Shown here piece after piece: positions 29,097-35,955 of a stretch of DNA of 38,243 nt. A model generated the notes under the pieces. The model did not search any database. It had not been told where the DNA came from and was given only the letters and a program-made list of their open reading frames with translations. Origin of the DNA: Mariprofundaceae bacterium (GTDB lineage Bacteria; Pseudomonadota; Zetaproteobacteria; Mariprofundales; Mariprofundaceae); the NCBI GenBank assembly GCA_015488115.1, contig WFOK01000019.1, positions 1-38,243 on the forward strand. The letters run 5' to 3'. How positions within the stretch are numbered: position 1 is the stretch's first letter; every line of letters begins with the position of its first letter. The position numbers and the translations under genes were made by a program.

Positions 29097-29810
29097 TCAT
29101 GCTCTCCTGAGCCGATAGCACACCACTCGATAAAAGCCACCGAAAAAATGCCGCGATGCAAGCCTTTCGAGACGCTTTCCATACCGCGCCATGGCACGCT
29201 CCATCTCGCGATCATGATCCTCATTCCAGAAGCCGGCCAGAAACGGTTCCATGCGGCACAGCAGCCAACGCAGCAAGGAGAAACGGAACATCCAGTGATG
29301 GCGCGGCAGTTCGGCATATTCGGCCACGACCAAGCGGCCGCCAGGCTGCAGGATGCGCGCGATTTCCCCGCGCACCCGTGAGCGGGCCTCCATGGGCAAC
29401 TCATGGAAAAGGAAAAAGACAAGCACCCTGTCAAATGCGTTATCGGCGTAGCCCAGGCATTCGGCATTCATCCTGCACAGCCTAAGACAGCCTTCCGGGC
29501 ATTTTCCTCGAACCCGTTCGAGCTGCTGGTCAGCCACATCCGCCAGAACCATCCCCTGCGGCAGGGTTTCGAGAAGTCTTGGCGTCAATGAACCGTACAC
29601 GGCGGTCAGCTGCAGTACACGGGCCTTCTTTCCGGCCTGAAGCAATGCCGACGCCGCCTCAGCCAATCGGGCATACTGGCCGAACAAAATCGCATTGATG
29701 ATCCACCCGTGATCGAAAAACCAACTGCCGGGAGACCACAGATAGGCCCACCAGTAATGCCGGGCCAGATATTCCGGCACGCCGCCAAGAAACCGGCGAT
29801 ACAGGGGCAA
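29097..29810 (-). CDS. rquA: RquA-like methyltransferase, rhodoquinone biosynthesis candidate
   Basis: The 237-residue protein has the class I methyltransferase fold but its first motif reads VLQLTAVYGSLT, without the glycine-rich loop. The segments YWWAYLWSP, NAILFGQYARL and VLVFFLFHELP are those remembered from RquA, which makes rhodoquinone from ubiquinone in anaerobic or mixed respirers. The late motif ILQPGGRLVVAEYAEL is conserved. No ATG is near: the start is TTG 29810 with GAGG 7 bases upstream, one base after the stop of the TPMT-like gene. It is the last gene of the sqr run. If it is not RquA, a related quinone methyltransferase is the alternative. Confidence 0.6.
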   Translation of the reverse strand: MPLYRRFLGGVPEYLARHYWWAYLWSPGSWFFDHGWIINAILFGQYARLAEAASALLQAGKKARVLQLTAVYGSLTPRLLETLPQGMVLADVADQQLERVRGKCPEGCLRLCRMNAECLGYADNAFDRVLVFFLFHELPMEARSRVRGEIARILQPGGRLVVAEYAELPRHHWMFRFSLLRWLLCRMEPFLAGFWNEDHDREMERAMARYGKRLERLASRHFFGGFYRVVCYRLRRA

Positions 29811-29811
29811 G

Positions 29812-30423
29812 CTAGATCCTCGTCAGCACATAGCCCAGCTCGAAGCGACCGCTCGATTGCGGCACAAACAGCGGCGCATCATCTGGCCACAACCAACTTG
29901 CTTCCGCAAACAGATGTCGCATGTCCAGCAGATCACAATGGTATGGCGGCCCACCCGGCTTGCCCGTCTGCATGAACAGTGCAAACATCCGGCCTCCAGG
30001 CCTGAGCCAGTCGCGGCACAAATGCGCATATGCAAGGCGATGTTTCGGCTCGATGGCGCACAGGCAGGTCTGTTCATACAACATGTCATAAGCATGCTCG
30101 GCCTTATGCGTGAACAAATCCTCCTGGATCACGCGCGCATGCACCTGCTCCCGACTCAGAAGGGACTGCAGCGACGCAATCGCGCTGGGAGCGATATCAA
30201 TCGCGGTCACATCGAAGCCCCGCCTGGCCAGTTCCACGACTTCATATCCCCTGCCGCATCCCGGAACCAGCACGCGGCATGGTTCCATATGCTCAAGCCA
30301 TTGCATCAATGCAGGGCTGGCCGAGCCCCGATCCCAGCCAGTCTCGCCACGCTGATAGCGTGCTTCCCATTCTCGAAGCGCCGCCATGGCATCCAGGGCA
30401 TTGCGGCCCTCAGTTTCGAGCAT
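29812..30423 (-). CDS. Thiopurine S-methyltransferase (TPMT)-like SAM methyltransferase
   Basis: The 203-residue protein has WDRGSASPALMQWL near the start, the SAM motif VLVPGCGRGYEV, DVTAIDIAPSAI and YEQTCLCAI, which together identify the TPMT family. Such enzymes methylate thiols, and in bacteria also selenium or tellurium compounds. Its place among sulfide-handling genes suggests a thiol or sulfide acceptor, which is inference. ATG 30423 overlaps the upstream gene by 14 bases; ATG 30387 is another possible start and neither has a strong ribosome site. The next gene begins 1 base after its stop. Confidence 0.78.
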   Translation of the reverse strand: MLETEGRNALDAMAALREWEARYQRGETGWDRGSASPALMQWLEHMEPCRVLVPGCGRGYEVVELARRGFDVTAIDIAPSAIASLQSLLSREQVHARVIQEDLFTHKAEHAYDMLYEQTCLCAIEPKHRLAYAHLCRDWLRPGGRMFALFMQTGKPGGPPYHCDLLDMRHLFAEASWLWPDDAPLFVPQSSGRFELGYVLTRI

Positions 30424-30730
30424 TGCAGGAACCGCGCCGCTTTTGTTCTTCCTCGATGGACCGCATGGCATCAAGCCCCAGGGTCATGGCCAACACGATC
30501 CCGGCGGCCCCACTGGCATGCCATCCATGGGTGTTCAGCCAGTGACAGAACAGCAACCAGCCGACGACCAGTGGACCAAACCGCAACCATTGCCCCCAGA
30601 AGCCGTGTCCCCTGACTTGGTGCATCAGCCACCCGACAAGCATGCGCAACCATGAATCGCGTTGTCCGTATCCCCGCCAGCAGGCCGTCGCGACGACCAC
30701 CAGCACCAGGATGTCCAACACGGCCTTCAT
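30410..30730 (-). CDS. Small integral membrane protein
   Basis: From ATG 30730 the product has 106 residues with a first helix near residues 4-16 (LDILVLVVVATACW), a second near 43-65 (FGPLVVGWLLFCHWL) and a third around 70-82 (SGAAGIVLAMTLGL), then a charged tail with EEEQKRRG. No family was recognised. The start overlaps the preceding stop as ATGA and the end overlaps the TPMT-like gene, so it belongs to the operon. The function is unknown. Confidence 0.7.
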   Translation of the reverse strand: MKAVLDILVLVVVATACWRGYGQRDSWLRMLVGWLMHQVRGHGFWGQWLRFGPLVVGWLLFCHWLNTHGWHASGAAGIVLAMTLGLDAMRSIEEEQKRRGSCNARN

Positions 30731-30978
30731 CGCACGGGAAGGCGGCAATGAGCAGCCGCCGAAGGCGTCAACAGGCGCAACATCATCCACGCCATCGGCC
30801 AGGCATGCCAAACGAGGTCCAAGAGGTCGATCGGGCGCACAAGCCCACCTCGCATGAGCACGCGCATCTTTTCGATCAGATGCGGCTCGCCCGAAAACGG
30901 CGACAAGCCGAGCAGAACAGCTGCGACGACCAGCAGGCCCCAGGATGGGCAGTGCAGCCAGCCAAGCAGTCTCGTCAT
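30727..30978 (-). CDS. Small hypothetical membrane protein (often labelled RND transporter)
   Basis: The 83-residue product has a helix LLVVAAVLLGLSPF, a conserved stretch EPHLIEKMRVLMRG and RPIDLLDLVWHAWP, and a second hydrophobic segment. I recall proteins of this type with the SPF...EPHL.EK...RPID.FDL pattern in many proteobacteria, often called RND transporter without support. The start ATG 30978 overlaps the TrxC stop by one base (TGATG). Its stop overlaps the next start (ATGA). The role is unknown. Confidence 0.75.
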   Translation of the reverse strand: MTRLLGWLHCPSWGLLVVAAVLLGLSPFSGEPHLIEKMRVLMRGGLVRPIDLLDLVWHAWPMAWMMLRLLTPSAAAHCRLPVR

Positions 30979-31424
30979 CAGTCCAGCCATGGACGAATTT
31001 TACTCAACAAGGCATCAAGGGGCATGGCGCCAAGCAGGGTCTCAACAACGCGGCCTTGTCGGAACAGCATCATCGTCGGCACCGAGCGCACGGAGAAGCG
31101 GTCGGCCAAGTGAGGGTGAACATCGATATTGACCTTGACGACCATCAGGCGGCCGGGCCATTGCTTCGCCAGGCGCTCCAGCACGGGCCCAAGCATGCGA
31201 CATGGCCCGCACCAGGGAGCCCAGAAGTCGACAAGCACGGGCAATGGCGCATGCATGACCACAGCATCGAAATCGCGCCCGCCAAGCTCGAGCGGTTCAT
31301 CCGGAAACACCTTGCTGCGGCACTTGCCGCAAACGATCTTATGTCCGTCGCCAGCCGCCAGCCGATCGGCAGGCAAGCGATTGACGGCACCGCAGGCCGG
31401 ACACGGATACAACACCGCTTCCAT
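30978..31424 (-). CDS. trxC: Thioredoxin 2 (TrxC) with N-terminal zinc motif
   Basis: The 148-residue protein has a zinc-binding head with C8-x2-C11 and C32-x2-C35, then a thioredoxin fold with active site W71-C72-G73-P74-C75 and the cis-proline motif SVPTMMLF. This is the TrxC plan. Thioredoxins reduce disulfides and also persulfides, which would suit the adjacent sqr and rhodanese genes. The start ATG 31424 lies 4 bases after the osmC stop with AAGGA upstream. In E. coli trxC is under OxyR control; here it follows sqr. Confidence 0.95.
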   Translation of the reverse strand: MEAVLYPCPACGAVNRLPADRLAAGDGHKIVCGKCRSKVFPDEPLELGGRDFDAVVMHAPLPVLVDFWAPWCGPCRMLGPVLERLAKQWPGRLMVVKVNIDVHPHLADRFSVRSVPTMMLFRQGRVVETLLGAMPLDALLSKIRPWLD

Positions 31425-31428
31425 CACG

Positions 31429-31827
31429 CTATTCCTTCGCTTCCCCCAGCTTCACCGATACATGCGGCTGGGCATGGAGCGTGGCATGGATCAGGCAGCG
31501 ATTGGCCACCCGTTCGATGGCCTTGCGCCTGTTCTCCGGCAAGCCGGGCAGCGTCACGATGACATCGAACGATTCGATGCACTTCGGCTCGCCGCCCACC
31601 TTCCAATCACACTCCACGCGCAACCCCGTCGTATCAATACCGGCCTGCTGGCAGTAACGGACCACATAGAATCCCACACACGATGCCAGTGAGGCCGCCA
31701 TCAGCTCCGGCGGCGTCATGCCGGCGTCACTGCCCCAGTTCTCCCTGGGCTGGTCGATGGTGATCGAATGGCCGCGGCTCGTGGCCGTGAAACGGACTCC
31801 GTCTTCCCATTGTACCTGCATGCGCAT
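31429..31827 (-). CDS. OsmC/Ohr family protein
   Basis: The 132-residue protein has the OsmC signature GMTPPELMAASLASCVGFYVV and a second conserved cysteine at NRCLIHATLH. Family members reduce organic peroxides through these cysteines, and some act on persulfides. Both cysteines are present. The start ATG 31827 overlaps the sqr stop (TGATG). Its place between SQR and thioredoxin suggests a role with low-molecular-weight persulfides, which is inference. Other OsmC-like proteins have unknown roles. Confidence 0.9.
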   Translation of the reverse strand: MRMQVQWEDGVRFTATSRGHSITIDQPRENWGSDAGMTPPELMAASLASCVGFYVVRYCQQAGIDTTGLRVECDWKVGGEPKCIESFDVIVTLPGLPENRRKAIERVANRCLIHATLHAQPHVSVKLGEAKE

Positions 31828-33104
31828 CACTTCAACCTCTCGATGCCCAGGCGCTTGAGCAAGGCCTTCTCATAAAACGGCTCGGAGACGCCCGTCTTCA
31901 TCTTCCTCATGAAATATTTCTCGAAGAACACCTTGGCCGTGTGCACCCATTTGCCGCCCTTGGCCCAGGTGATGTTGCGCGGCGGAATCTGCGGATACGC
32001 GACAAACGCCACGCCCCTGTCGCCAAGATCAGCCAAGCAAATCGCTCCCCAAGTGCCGCATTTCTCCGGCTTTTCGCCCTTGATGTCGTGAATGATGTTG
32101 TGCACTGCTGCGGTCGTCATCGATTCGATCATGAAGCCTGTTTTTGGCGTGCCTACCGGCACCGGCGTGCTTTCCACCGGAGGAATCGCGCAAATCACGC
32201 CGGTCGAGTAGATGTTCGGAAATTTCGGATTCTGCTGGTATTCGTTGATCACAGCAAACCCCATCGGGTTGGCCAGCCCCTCGCAATTGGCAACCGCGGG
32301 AATGCCGCGGAATGGCGGCATCAGCATGGCAAACTTGTGTTCGAGCGAACCACTGGCCACAACCTCGCCGTTCCGGTCGACTTCCTCATAGTCCAGGCTG
32401 TGCTCATGCACGGCGATGGTCTTGCAATTCGTGATAAACTTGATGTCCCGCTTGCGCAGTTCGGATTCAAGCAGAAGCTTCGAGTCCTCCACCCCACCGA
32501 GACCAAGGTGACCGATGTACGGCTCCGCAGTAATGAAGGTCATCGGTACCTTGTCACGGATCTTGCGCCGACGCAACTCGGTATCCACGATCATCGCGAA
32601 CTCATAGGCCGGTCCGAAGCAGGAAACGCCCTGCACGGCCCCGATCACGATTGGCCCCGGATTTTTGCAAAACTCCTCGAATGCATGATAGGCCTTCTCG
32701 GCATGATCAACATGGCAGATCGAGTGCGTATGCCCTTCCGGCCCCAGACCCGGAACCAGCTCAAAAGCCAGCCTTGGCCCCGTCGCAACAATCAAATAAT
32801 CATAATCCAGAAACTGACCATTGGCCAGACGCAGCCTGTTCTCGTCTGCAAGAATTTCATCAACGCCGGATGCGACAAAGTTGATACCCTTCTTGTTCAG
32901 GAACGGCGCACACGGGAAACTGATTTCCTCGCGATCACGCCACCCCACGGCAACCCAGGGGTTCGACGGCGTGAAATGGAAATAATCGGTGTTCGACACC
33001 ACGGTAACCTCATGCTGACCGCCCAGCTTCTTCAGCGCATCTTTCATTTCATAAGCTGCCGGCATCCCACCGATGCCCGCTCCCATGATCACGACATGTG
33101 CCAT
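31827..33104 (-). CDS. sqr: Sulfide:quinone oxidoreductase
   Basis: SQR oxidises sulfide at the membrane surface, passing electrons to quinone through FAD. The 425-residue protein has the FAD motif GAGIGG (8-13) and the three catalytic cysteines C130 (HSIC), C162 (GVSCFGPAYE) and C356 (GTWGAICLADLGDRG). The equivalents in Acidithiobacillus ferrooxidans SQR are C128, C160 and C356. The C-terminal FFEKYFMRKMKTGVSEPFYEK is a membrane-associated segment like that of the same enzyme. AAGGAG lies before ATG 33104. It is the first gene of a seven-gene overlapping run and has its own structured upstream region (33186-33299) with an FNR-like site. Confidence 0.96.
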   Translation of the reverse strand: MAHVVIMGAGIGGMPAAYEMKDALKKLGGQHEVTVVSNTDYFHFTPSNPWVAVGWRDREEISFPCAPFLNKKGINFVASGVDEILADENRLRLANGQFLDYDYLIVATGPRLAFELVPGLGPEGHTHSICHVDHAEKAYHAFEEFCKNPGPIVIGAVQGVSCFGPAYEFAMIVDTELRRRKIRDKVPMTFITAEPYIGHLGLGGVEDSKLLLESELRKRDIKFITNCKTIAVHEHSLDYEEVDRNGEVVASGSLEHKFAMLMPPFRGIPAVANCEGLANPMGFAVINEYQQNPKFPNIYSTGVICAIPPVESTPVPVGTPKTGFMIESMTTAAVHNIIHDIKGEKPEKCGTWGAICLADLGDRGVAFVAYPQIPPRNITWAKGGKWVHTAKVFFEKYFMRKMKTGVSEPFYEKALLKRLGIERLK

Positions 33105-33187
33105 ATGTACTACTCCTTTGTTGCAGCCCGCGACTGCCTTCCATGAACTGAACGGAACCAGCAGGACCTCATGCCCCGCCGTTCCGG

Positions 33188-33201
33188 TTGATTTTTATCG
33201 G
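33188..33201. promoter_or_regulatory. FNR-like box upstream of sqr
   Basis: TTGAT-TTTT-ATCGG has one perfect FNR half-site and 3 of 5 bases of the other (consensus TTGAT-N4-ATCAA). It is centred about 90 bases before the sqr start codon. The Crp/Fnr protein encoded at 33609-34256 has the E-x2-SR recognition residues that read this half-site. Confidence 0.45.
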
Positions 33202-33219
33202 GGTGGATGACCCACCCCG
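33199..33219 (-). repeat. Hairpin in the sqr upstream region
   Basis: CGGGGTGG and CCACCCCG form an 8-bp stem around a 5-base loop, partly overlapping the FNR-like box. On the minus strand no T run follows, so it is not a simple terminator. Confidence 0.5.
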
Positions 33220-33270
33220 TTTCTGCCTGCTTCCGGGTGTTTTGCTGAATGACTCAAATGCAGGCAGAAA
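33220..33270. repeat. 11-bp inverted repeat in the sqr upstream region
   Basis: TTTCTGCCTGC (33220-33230) and GCAGGCAGAAA (33260-33270) are perfect complements, 29 bases apart. It sits directly between the hairpin 33199-33219 and the terminator 33275-33298. It could fold in the sqr transcript leader or be a protein site. Confidence 0.6.
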
Positions 33271-33274
33271 ATTC

Positions 33275-33298
33275 GCGCCTGGCCAGTCGGCCAGGCGC
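33275..33298 (-). terminator. Terminator after the DUF2892 gene
   Basis: GCGCCTGGCC and GGCCAGGCGC form a 10-bp stem with loop AGTC. On the minus strand it is followed by GAATTTTC. It begins 18 bases after the stop at 33317 and probably separates the upstream cluster from sqr. Confidence 0.75.
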
Positions 33299-33316
33299 CT
33301 TAAACATGGAGCTTCT

Positions 33317-33520
33317 TCAGCCCTTCTTGCAGGTGTTGATGCCGAGCAACGGATACAGCGGACAAAACCGCATCAACGCCGTCAGCACCAACACACCCCC
33401 GGCGATGCCCGCGACATAGTTCCATGGTGAAACCAGACCGCCGACAAATACCCAAGCAATCAAAGCCAAGCCGGCAACCAACCGGACCGCCCGATCCACA
33501 CCTCCGACATTTGCTTTCAT
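33317..33520 (-). CDS. DUF2892 small membrane protein
   Basis: The 67-residue protein has two membrane helices and the DUF2892 pattern: MKANVGGVDRAVRLVAGLAL at the start and MRFCPLYPLLGINTC at the end. The same domain makes the membrane part of YgaP, a rhodanese fused to a membrane anchor. GGAGGAGG lies before the start. Two cysteines (FCP and NTC) are conserved in relatives and may carry sulfane sulfur or bind metal, though this is inference. It follows the Crp/Fnr gene with 88 bases between, containing palindromes. Confidence 0.88.
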   Translation of the reverse strand: MKANVGGVDRAVRLVAGLALIAWVFVGGLVSPWNYVAGIAGGVLVLTALMRFCPLYPLLGINTCKKG

Positions 33521-33563
33521 GACTTCCTCCTCCTTCTGCAGGATATGAGCATTTTATTGACTT

Positions 33564-33592
33564 CTAATATATTAGTCTGTAACAAAGTCACA
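33564..33592. promoter_or_regulatory. Palindromes before the DUF2892 gene
   Basis: CTAATATATTAG (33564-33575) is a perfect 12-bp palindrome. TGTAAC-AAA-GTCACA (33578-33592) is an imperfect dyad with Crp-like TGTGA character on the minus strand. Both lie 44-72 bases before the DUF2892 start in an AT-rich stretch. A -10-like TAAAAT is seen on the minus strand at 33551-33556. They are likely operators or promoter parts, with the regulator unproven. Confidence 0.45.
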
Positions 33593-33608
33593 TAACGTGC
33601 AGAAAGCA

Positions 33609-34256
33609 TCAGCCCAGATCCCTCAGCGCCGAAGATTCGAGCAATTCAATCCGCCCCCGGCCAAGCGCAATCCAGCCTCGCCGTTCGAAGTCTTTCAACA
33701 GACGGCTGACCACCTCCCGTGCCGTGCCCAACTCGACAGCCAATGCGTAATGAGTGGTTTGCACAACCTTCCCCTGTTCCTCACCAAGCCGGATCAGAAC
33801 CTTGGCCAAGCGATGGTCCATGCGACCAAAGGCGATATCCTCGATCAACCCAAGCAGGTCAGCTACCCGGTTGCCGACCTCCCCAAGGACTTGCCTCCGG
33901 AACCCTTCCGAACGCACCAAATGATGCTCAAAACTGGCCGGAGGCAACATGTACAGCTCAGCATCGGATTCAACGACGCCATCCGCCGGATAATGCCGCC
34001 CGCCCATCAGGCATAATGTGGTCAACATACAGCCTTGCCCTTCTTCGACGCGATACAGCAGAATCTCGCGCCCTTCCGGGTCCATCTTGGACACCCGAAT
34101 GCGCCCGGATCGCACAACGACATAGCCAAGAGAGCGATCCCCCTCGCGAAACACGACATCCCCCGCCTGCAGGTGCAGCACGCGGGCGCGTTGCATGACC
34201 TCCCGAAACCCGTCGTCCTGCAACACGCCATGCCAAACGACGTCGATGCTGCGCAA
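33609..34256 (-). CDS. Crp/Fnr-family regulator with a Cys-x5-Cys pair
   Basis: The 215-residue protein has an N-terminal cyclic-nucleotide-like beta-roll and a C-terminal HTH. The recognition helix contains E181, S184 and R185, the FNR residues that read TTGAT. The N-terminal iron-sulfur cysteines of FNR are absent. The only cysteines are C76 and C82, in GQGCMLTTLCLMGG, where cNMP-binding Crp proteins keep other residues. They may form a thiol switch for sulfur or redox signals, which is inference. The start is TTG 34256, 3 bases after the DUF302 stop, with only a weak ribosome site. Its place inside the sulfur cluster suggests control of it. Confidence 0.85.
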   Translation of the reverse strand: MRSIDVVWHGVLQDDGFREVMQRARVLHLQAGDVVFREGDRSLGYVVVRSGRIRVSKMDPEGREILLYRVEEGQGCMLTTLCLMGGRHYPADGVVESDAELYMLPPASFEHHLVRSEGFRRQVLGEVGNRVADLLGLIEDIAFGRMDHRLAKVLIRLGEEQGKVVQTTHYALAVELGTAREVVSRLLKDFERRGWIALGRGRIELLESSALRDLG

Positions 34257-34259
34257 CGC

Positions 34260-34661
34260 TCAGCTCGCAACGGCCTCCAGCGCCTGCTGCAGCAAGGAGC
34301 CAACCTCATCAGCAACCGAATCCAGATCCCTGTTGCGCACCACGGACAGCATCGCAGCCGGATCAATCGCCGACACCTTGGTCCGTCCGTCGGCATCCTG
34401 GTACACAATCACATTACATGGCAGCAACAGACCTAGCTCCTCCTCCATCTCCAATGCCCGGGAGGCAATCTTGGGATTGCAGGCCCCGAGAATCACATAG
34501 GGCCGCCGTTCAAGCCCCAACTTTTTCTTCAAGGTTTCGGCGACATCAATGCGCGTGAGCACGCCAAAACCGACCGACTTCAGCGCATCGGTCACCGCCT
34601 GCTCTGCTCTCGCGACATCGCCATCATAGATCACCGTCATTCCGTATGCATGCCGTTCCAT
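34260..34661 (-). CDS. DUF302 family protein
   Basis: The 133-residue product has the DUF302 pattern: AYGMTVIYDGDVARAEQAVTDALKSVGFGVLTRIDVAETLKKKLG across residues 5-49, the YVILGACNPKIASRALEMEEELGLLLPCNVIVYQ region and a short helical end. The two cysteines in ACNP and PCNV are typical. Its function is not known, though the family often occurs beside sulfur-oxidation and metal genes. AAGGAGG lies 6 bases before ATG 34661, which overlaps the rhodanese stop (TGATG). Confidence 0.9.
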   Translation of the reverse strand: MERHAYGMTVIYDGDVARAEQAVTDALKSVGFGVLTRIDVAETLKKKLGLERRPYVILGACNPKIASRALEMEEELGLLLPCNVIVYQDADGRTKVSAIDPAAMLSVVRNRDLDSVADEVGSLLQQALEAVAS

Positions 34662-34999
34662 CAACAACCTCCTTGAGCCACCGGATAGCCTGCCTTTGCC
34701 CAGGCCAAGGTTCCGCCTTCGACATTGACGAGATTGGCTCGGCCGTGCTGCCGCATCAAGTAATCGCAGGCCTGGGCCGAGCGTCCCCCGGAATGGCAGA
34801 TCAGAAATACGGTACCATTCTCGGGGATTTCCGCAACGCGCGCAGGCAGACTCGCCAATGGCATCAGCATGGCGCCGGGCACATGCGCCTGCGCAAACTC
34901 CTCGGGCGTGCGCACGTCAATCAGCGTCAGCTCACGCCCGTTTTCCTGCGCCGTCAGCCAGCGCGGGTACAATTCATTCACGTTAACCGATGACCACAT
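34661..34999 (-). CDS. Cytosolic rhodanese
   Basis: The 112-residue single-domain rhodanese has DVRTPEEF, AHVPGAMLMPL and the active cysteine C68 in ICHSGGRS. It moves sulfane sulfur from thiosulfate or persulfide to an acceptor such as thioredoxin. It has no signal peptide, so it is cytosolic. The start at 34999 follows the stop of the exported rhodanese by one base. An in-frame longer reading (to 35134) would overlap that gene and is not favoured. Its end overlaps the DUF302 start. Confidence 0.92.
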   Translation of the reverse strand: MWSSVNVNELYPRWLTAQENGRELTLIDVRTPEEFAQAHVPGAMLMPLASLPARVAEIPENGTVFLICHSGGRSAQACDYLMRQHGRANLVNVEGGTLAWAKAGYPVAQGGC

Positions 35000-35000
35000 A

Positions 35001-35414
35001 TCAATGCACCACCGGATAGCCCGCAGCTTTCCAGGCTTCGATGCCGCCAAGCATGTTCTCAACACGGTCAAAGCCATGGGTCGCCAGCATCTTTGCCGCA
35101 CGCGCCGAACGCCGCCCGGAGCGACAATAAACATAAATCTGCCTGTCCTTGGGCAAGGCCTTCAAATGCCGTTCCAAATCCTGCACCGGGATCAGGCGCG
35201 CGCCCTCGATATGCCCGGCCGCGAACTCCTGCGGCGTCCGCACATCGAGCACAATGAACGGAATCGGCGAACGCTCACCCTGTTTCCAATGCTGATACAC
35301 ATGTTGCACCGGCACATTCTCATAACCTTCTGCTGTCTGCTCGCCGATGCCGCACGCCCCTGCTGCAACAGGCAAGGCAAAAAGCATCCACAGTCCAACC
35401 ATCCAACGTTTCAT
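35001..35414 (-). CDS. Exported rhodanese
   Basis: The 137-residue protein has a signal peptide (MKRWMVGLW, core, VAAGAC). A cysteine (C21) at the cleavage region could make it a lipoprotein, though the box AGAC is not ideal. The rhodanese domain has VLDVRTPQEF and active C97 in YCRSGRRSA. It would work in the periplasm or at the outer face of the inner membrane. GGAG lies upstream of ATG 35414. It is the middle one of three consecutive rhodaneses, which differ in their location. Confidence 0.9.
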   Translation of the reverse strand: MKRWMVGLWMLFALPVAAGACGIGEQTAEGYENVPVQHVYQHWKQGERSPIPFIVLDVRTPQEFAAGHIEGARLIPVQDLERHLKALPKDRQIYVYCRSGRRSARAAKMLATHGFDRVENMLGGIEAWKAAGYPVVH

Positions 35415-35447
35415 GTTCCATGCTCCTTTGTCATTCTTATCCATGGT

Positions 35448-35858
35448 CTACCTCCCTGTCTTGACCGGCAGGCCAGCCGCCCGCCATGCAGCCATGCCAC
35501 CGGAAAAGTTGTAGACCGGTGCAATCCCATGCCTTGCCAGTACTGTCGCAGCCTGCGCCGAACGCTGGCCAGAGGCGCAGATCACAACGACGGGCACATC
35601 ACGCGGGATCGCATCAAGCCGGCGGGAAATCTCGGCCAGCGGTATATGCTCCGCCTGTGGCGCATGGCCGCCACACCATTCGGCCTCGGTACGCACATCA
35701 ATCAGCGCATGCGGACGGTTGCGCATGCCCAGATAGTCGGTGACACTGATGTTCCTGACACCGGCCAGCCTCGGCGCAATCATGCGTTGCCATAGCACCC
35801 AGCCCACGAGCAACGCGAGAAACAGATAAACCGCATTTTGTTGCATCCATACTTGCAT
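35448..35858 (-). CDS. Membrane-anchored rhodanese
   Basis: The 136-residue protein starts with a membrane helix (about residues 8-27) and continues with a rhodanese domain, with IDVRTEAEWCGGH and active C94 in ICASGQRSA. An uncleaved anchor is likely, since no cleavage site is evident. GGAG lies 7 bases before ATG 35858. It precedes the exported rhodanese by 33 bases and follows a DUF2892 gene by 97. Together they resemble YgaP split into separate rhodanese and membrane genes. Confidence 0.9.
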   Translation of the reverse strand: MQVWMQQNAVYLFLALLVGWVLWQRMIAPRLAGVRNISVTDYLGMRNRPHALIDVRTEAEWCGGHAPQAEHIPLAEISRRLDAIPRDVPVVVICASGQRSAQAATVLARHGIAPVYNFSGGMAAWRAAGLPVKTGR

Positions 35859-35897
35859 TCAGCATCTCCATGCACTCAATGTTGAGAAAAGACCGGC

Positions 35898-35911
35898 GCA
35901 GACGAGTCTGC
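35898..35911. repeat. Short inverted repeat between DUF2892 and rhodanese genes
   Basis: GCAGAC-GA-GTCTGC is a perfect 6-bp dyad in the 97-base gap. It could be an operator or mRNA hairpin; it is too short to decide. Confidence 0.3.
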
Positions 35912-35955
35912 AGAAGGGAGGGGAATGCGAAAAATCGCCTGCACCGGCCAATCGG

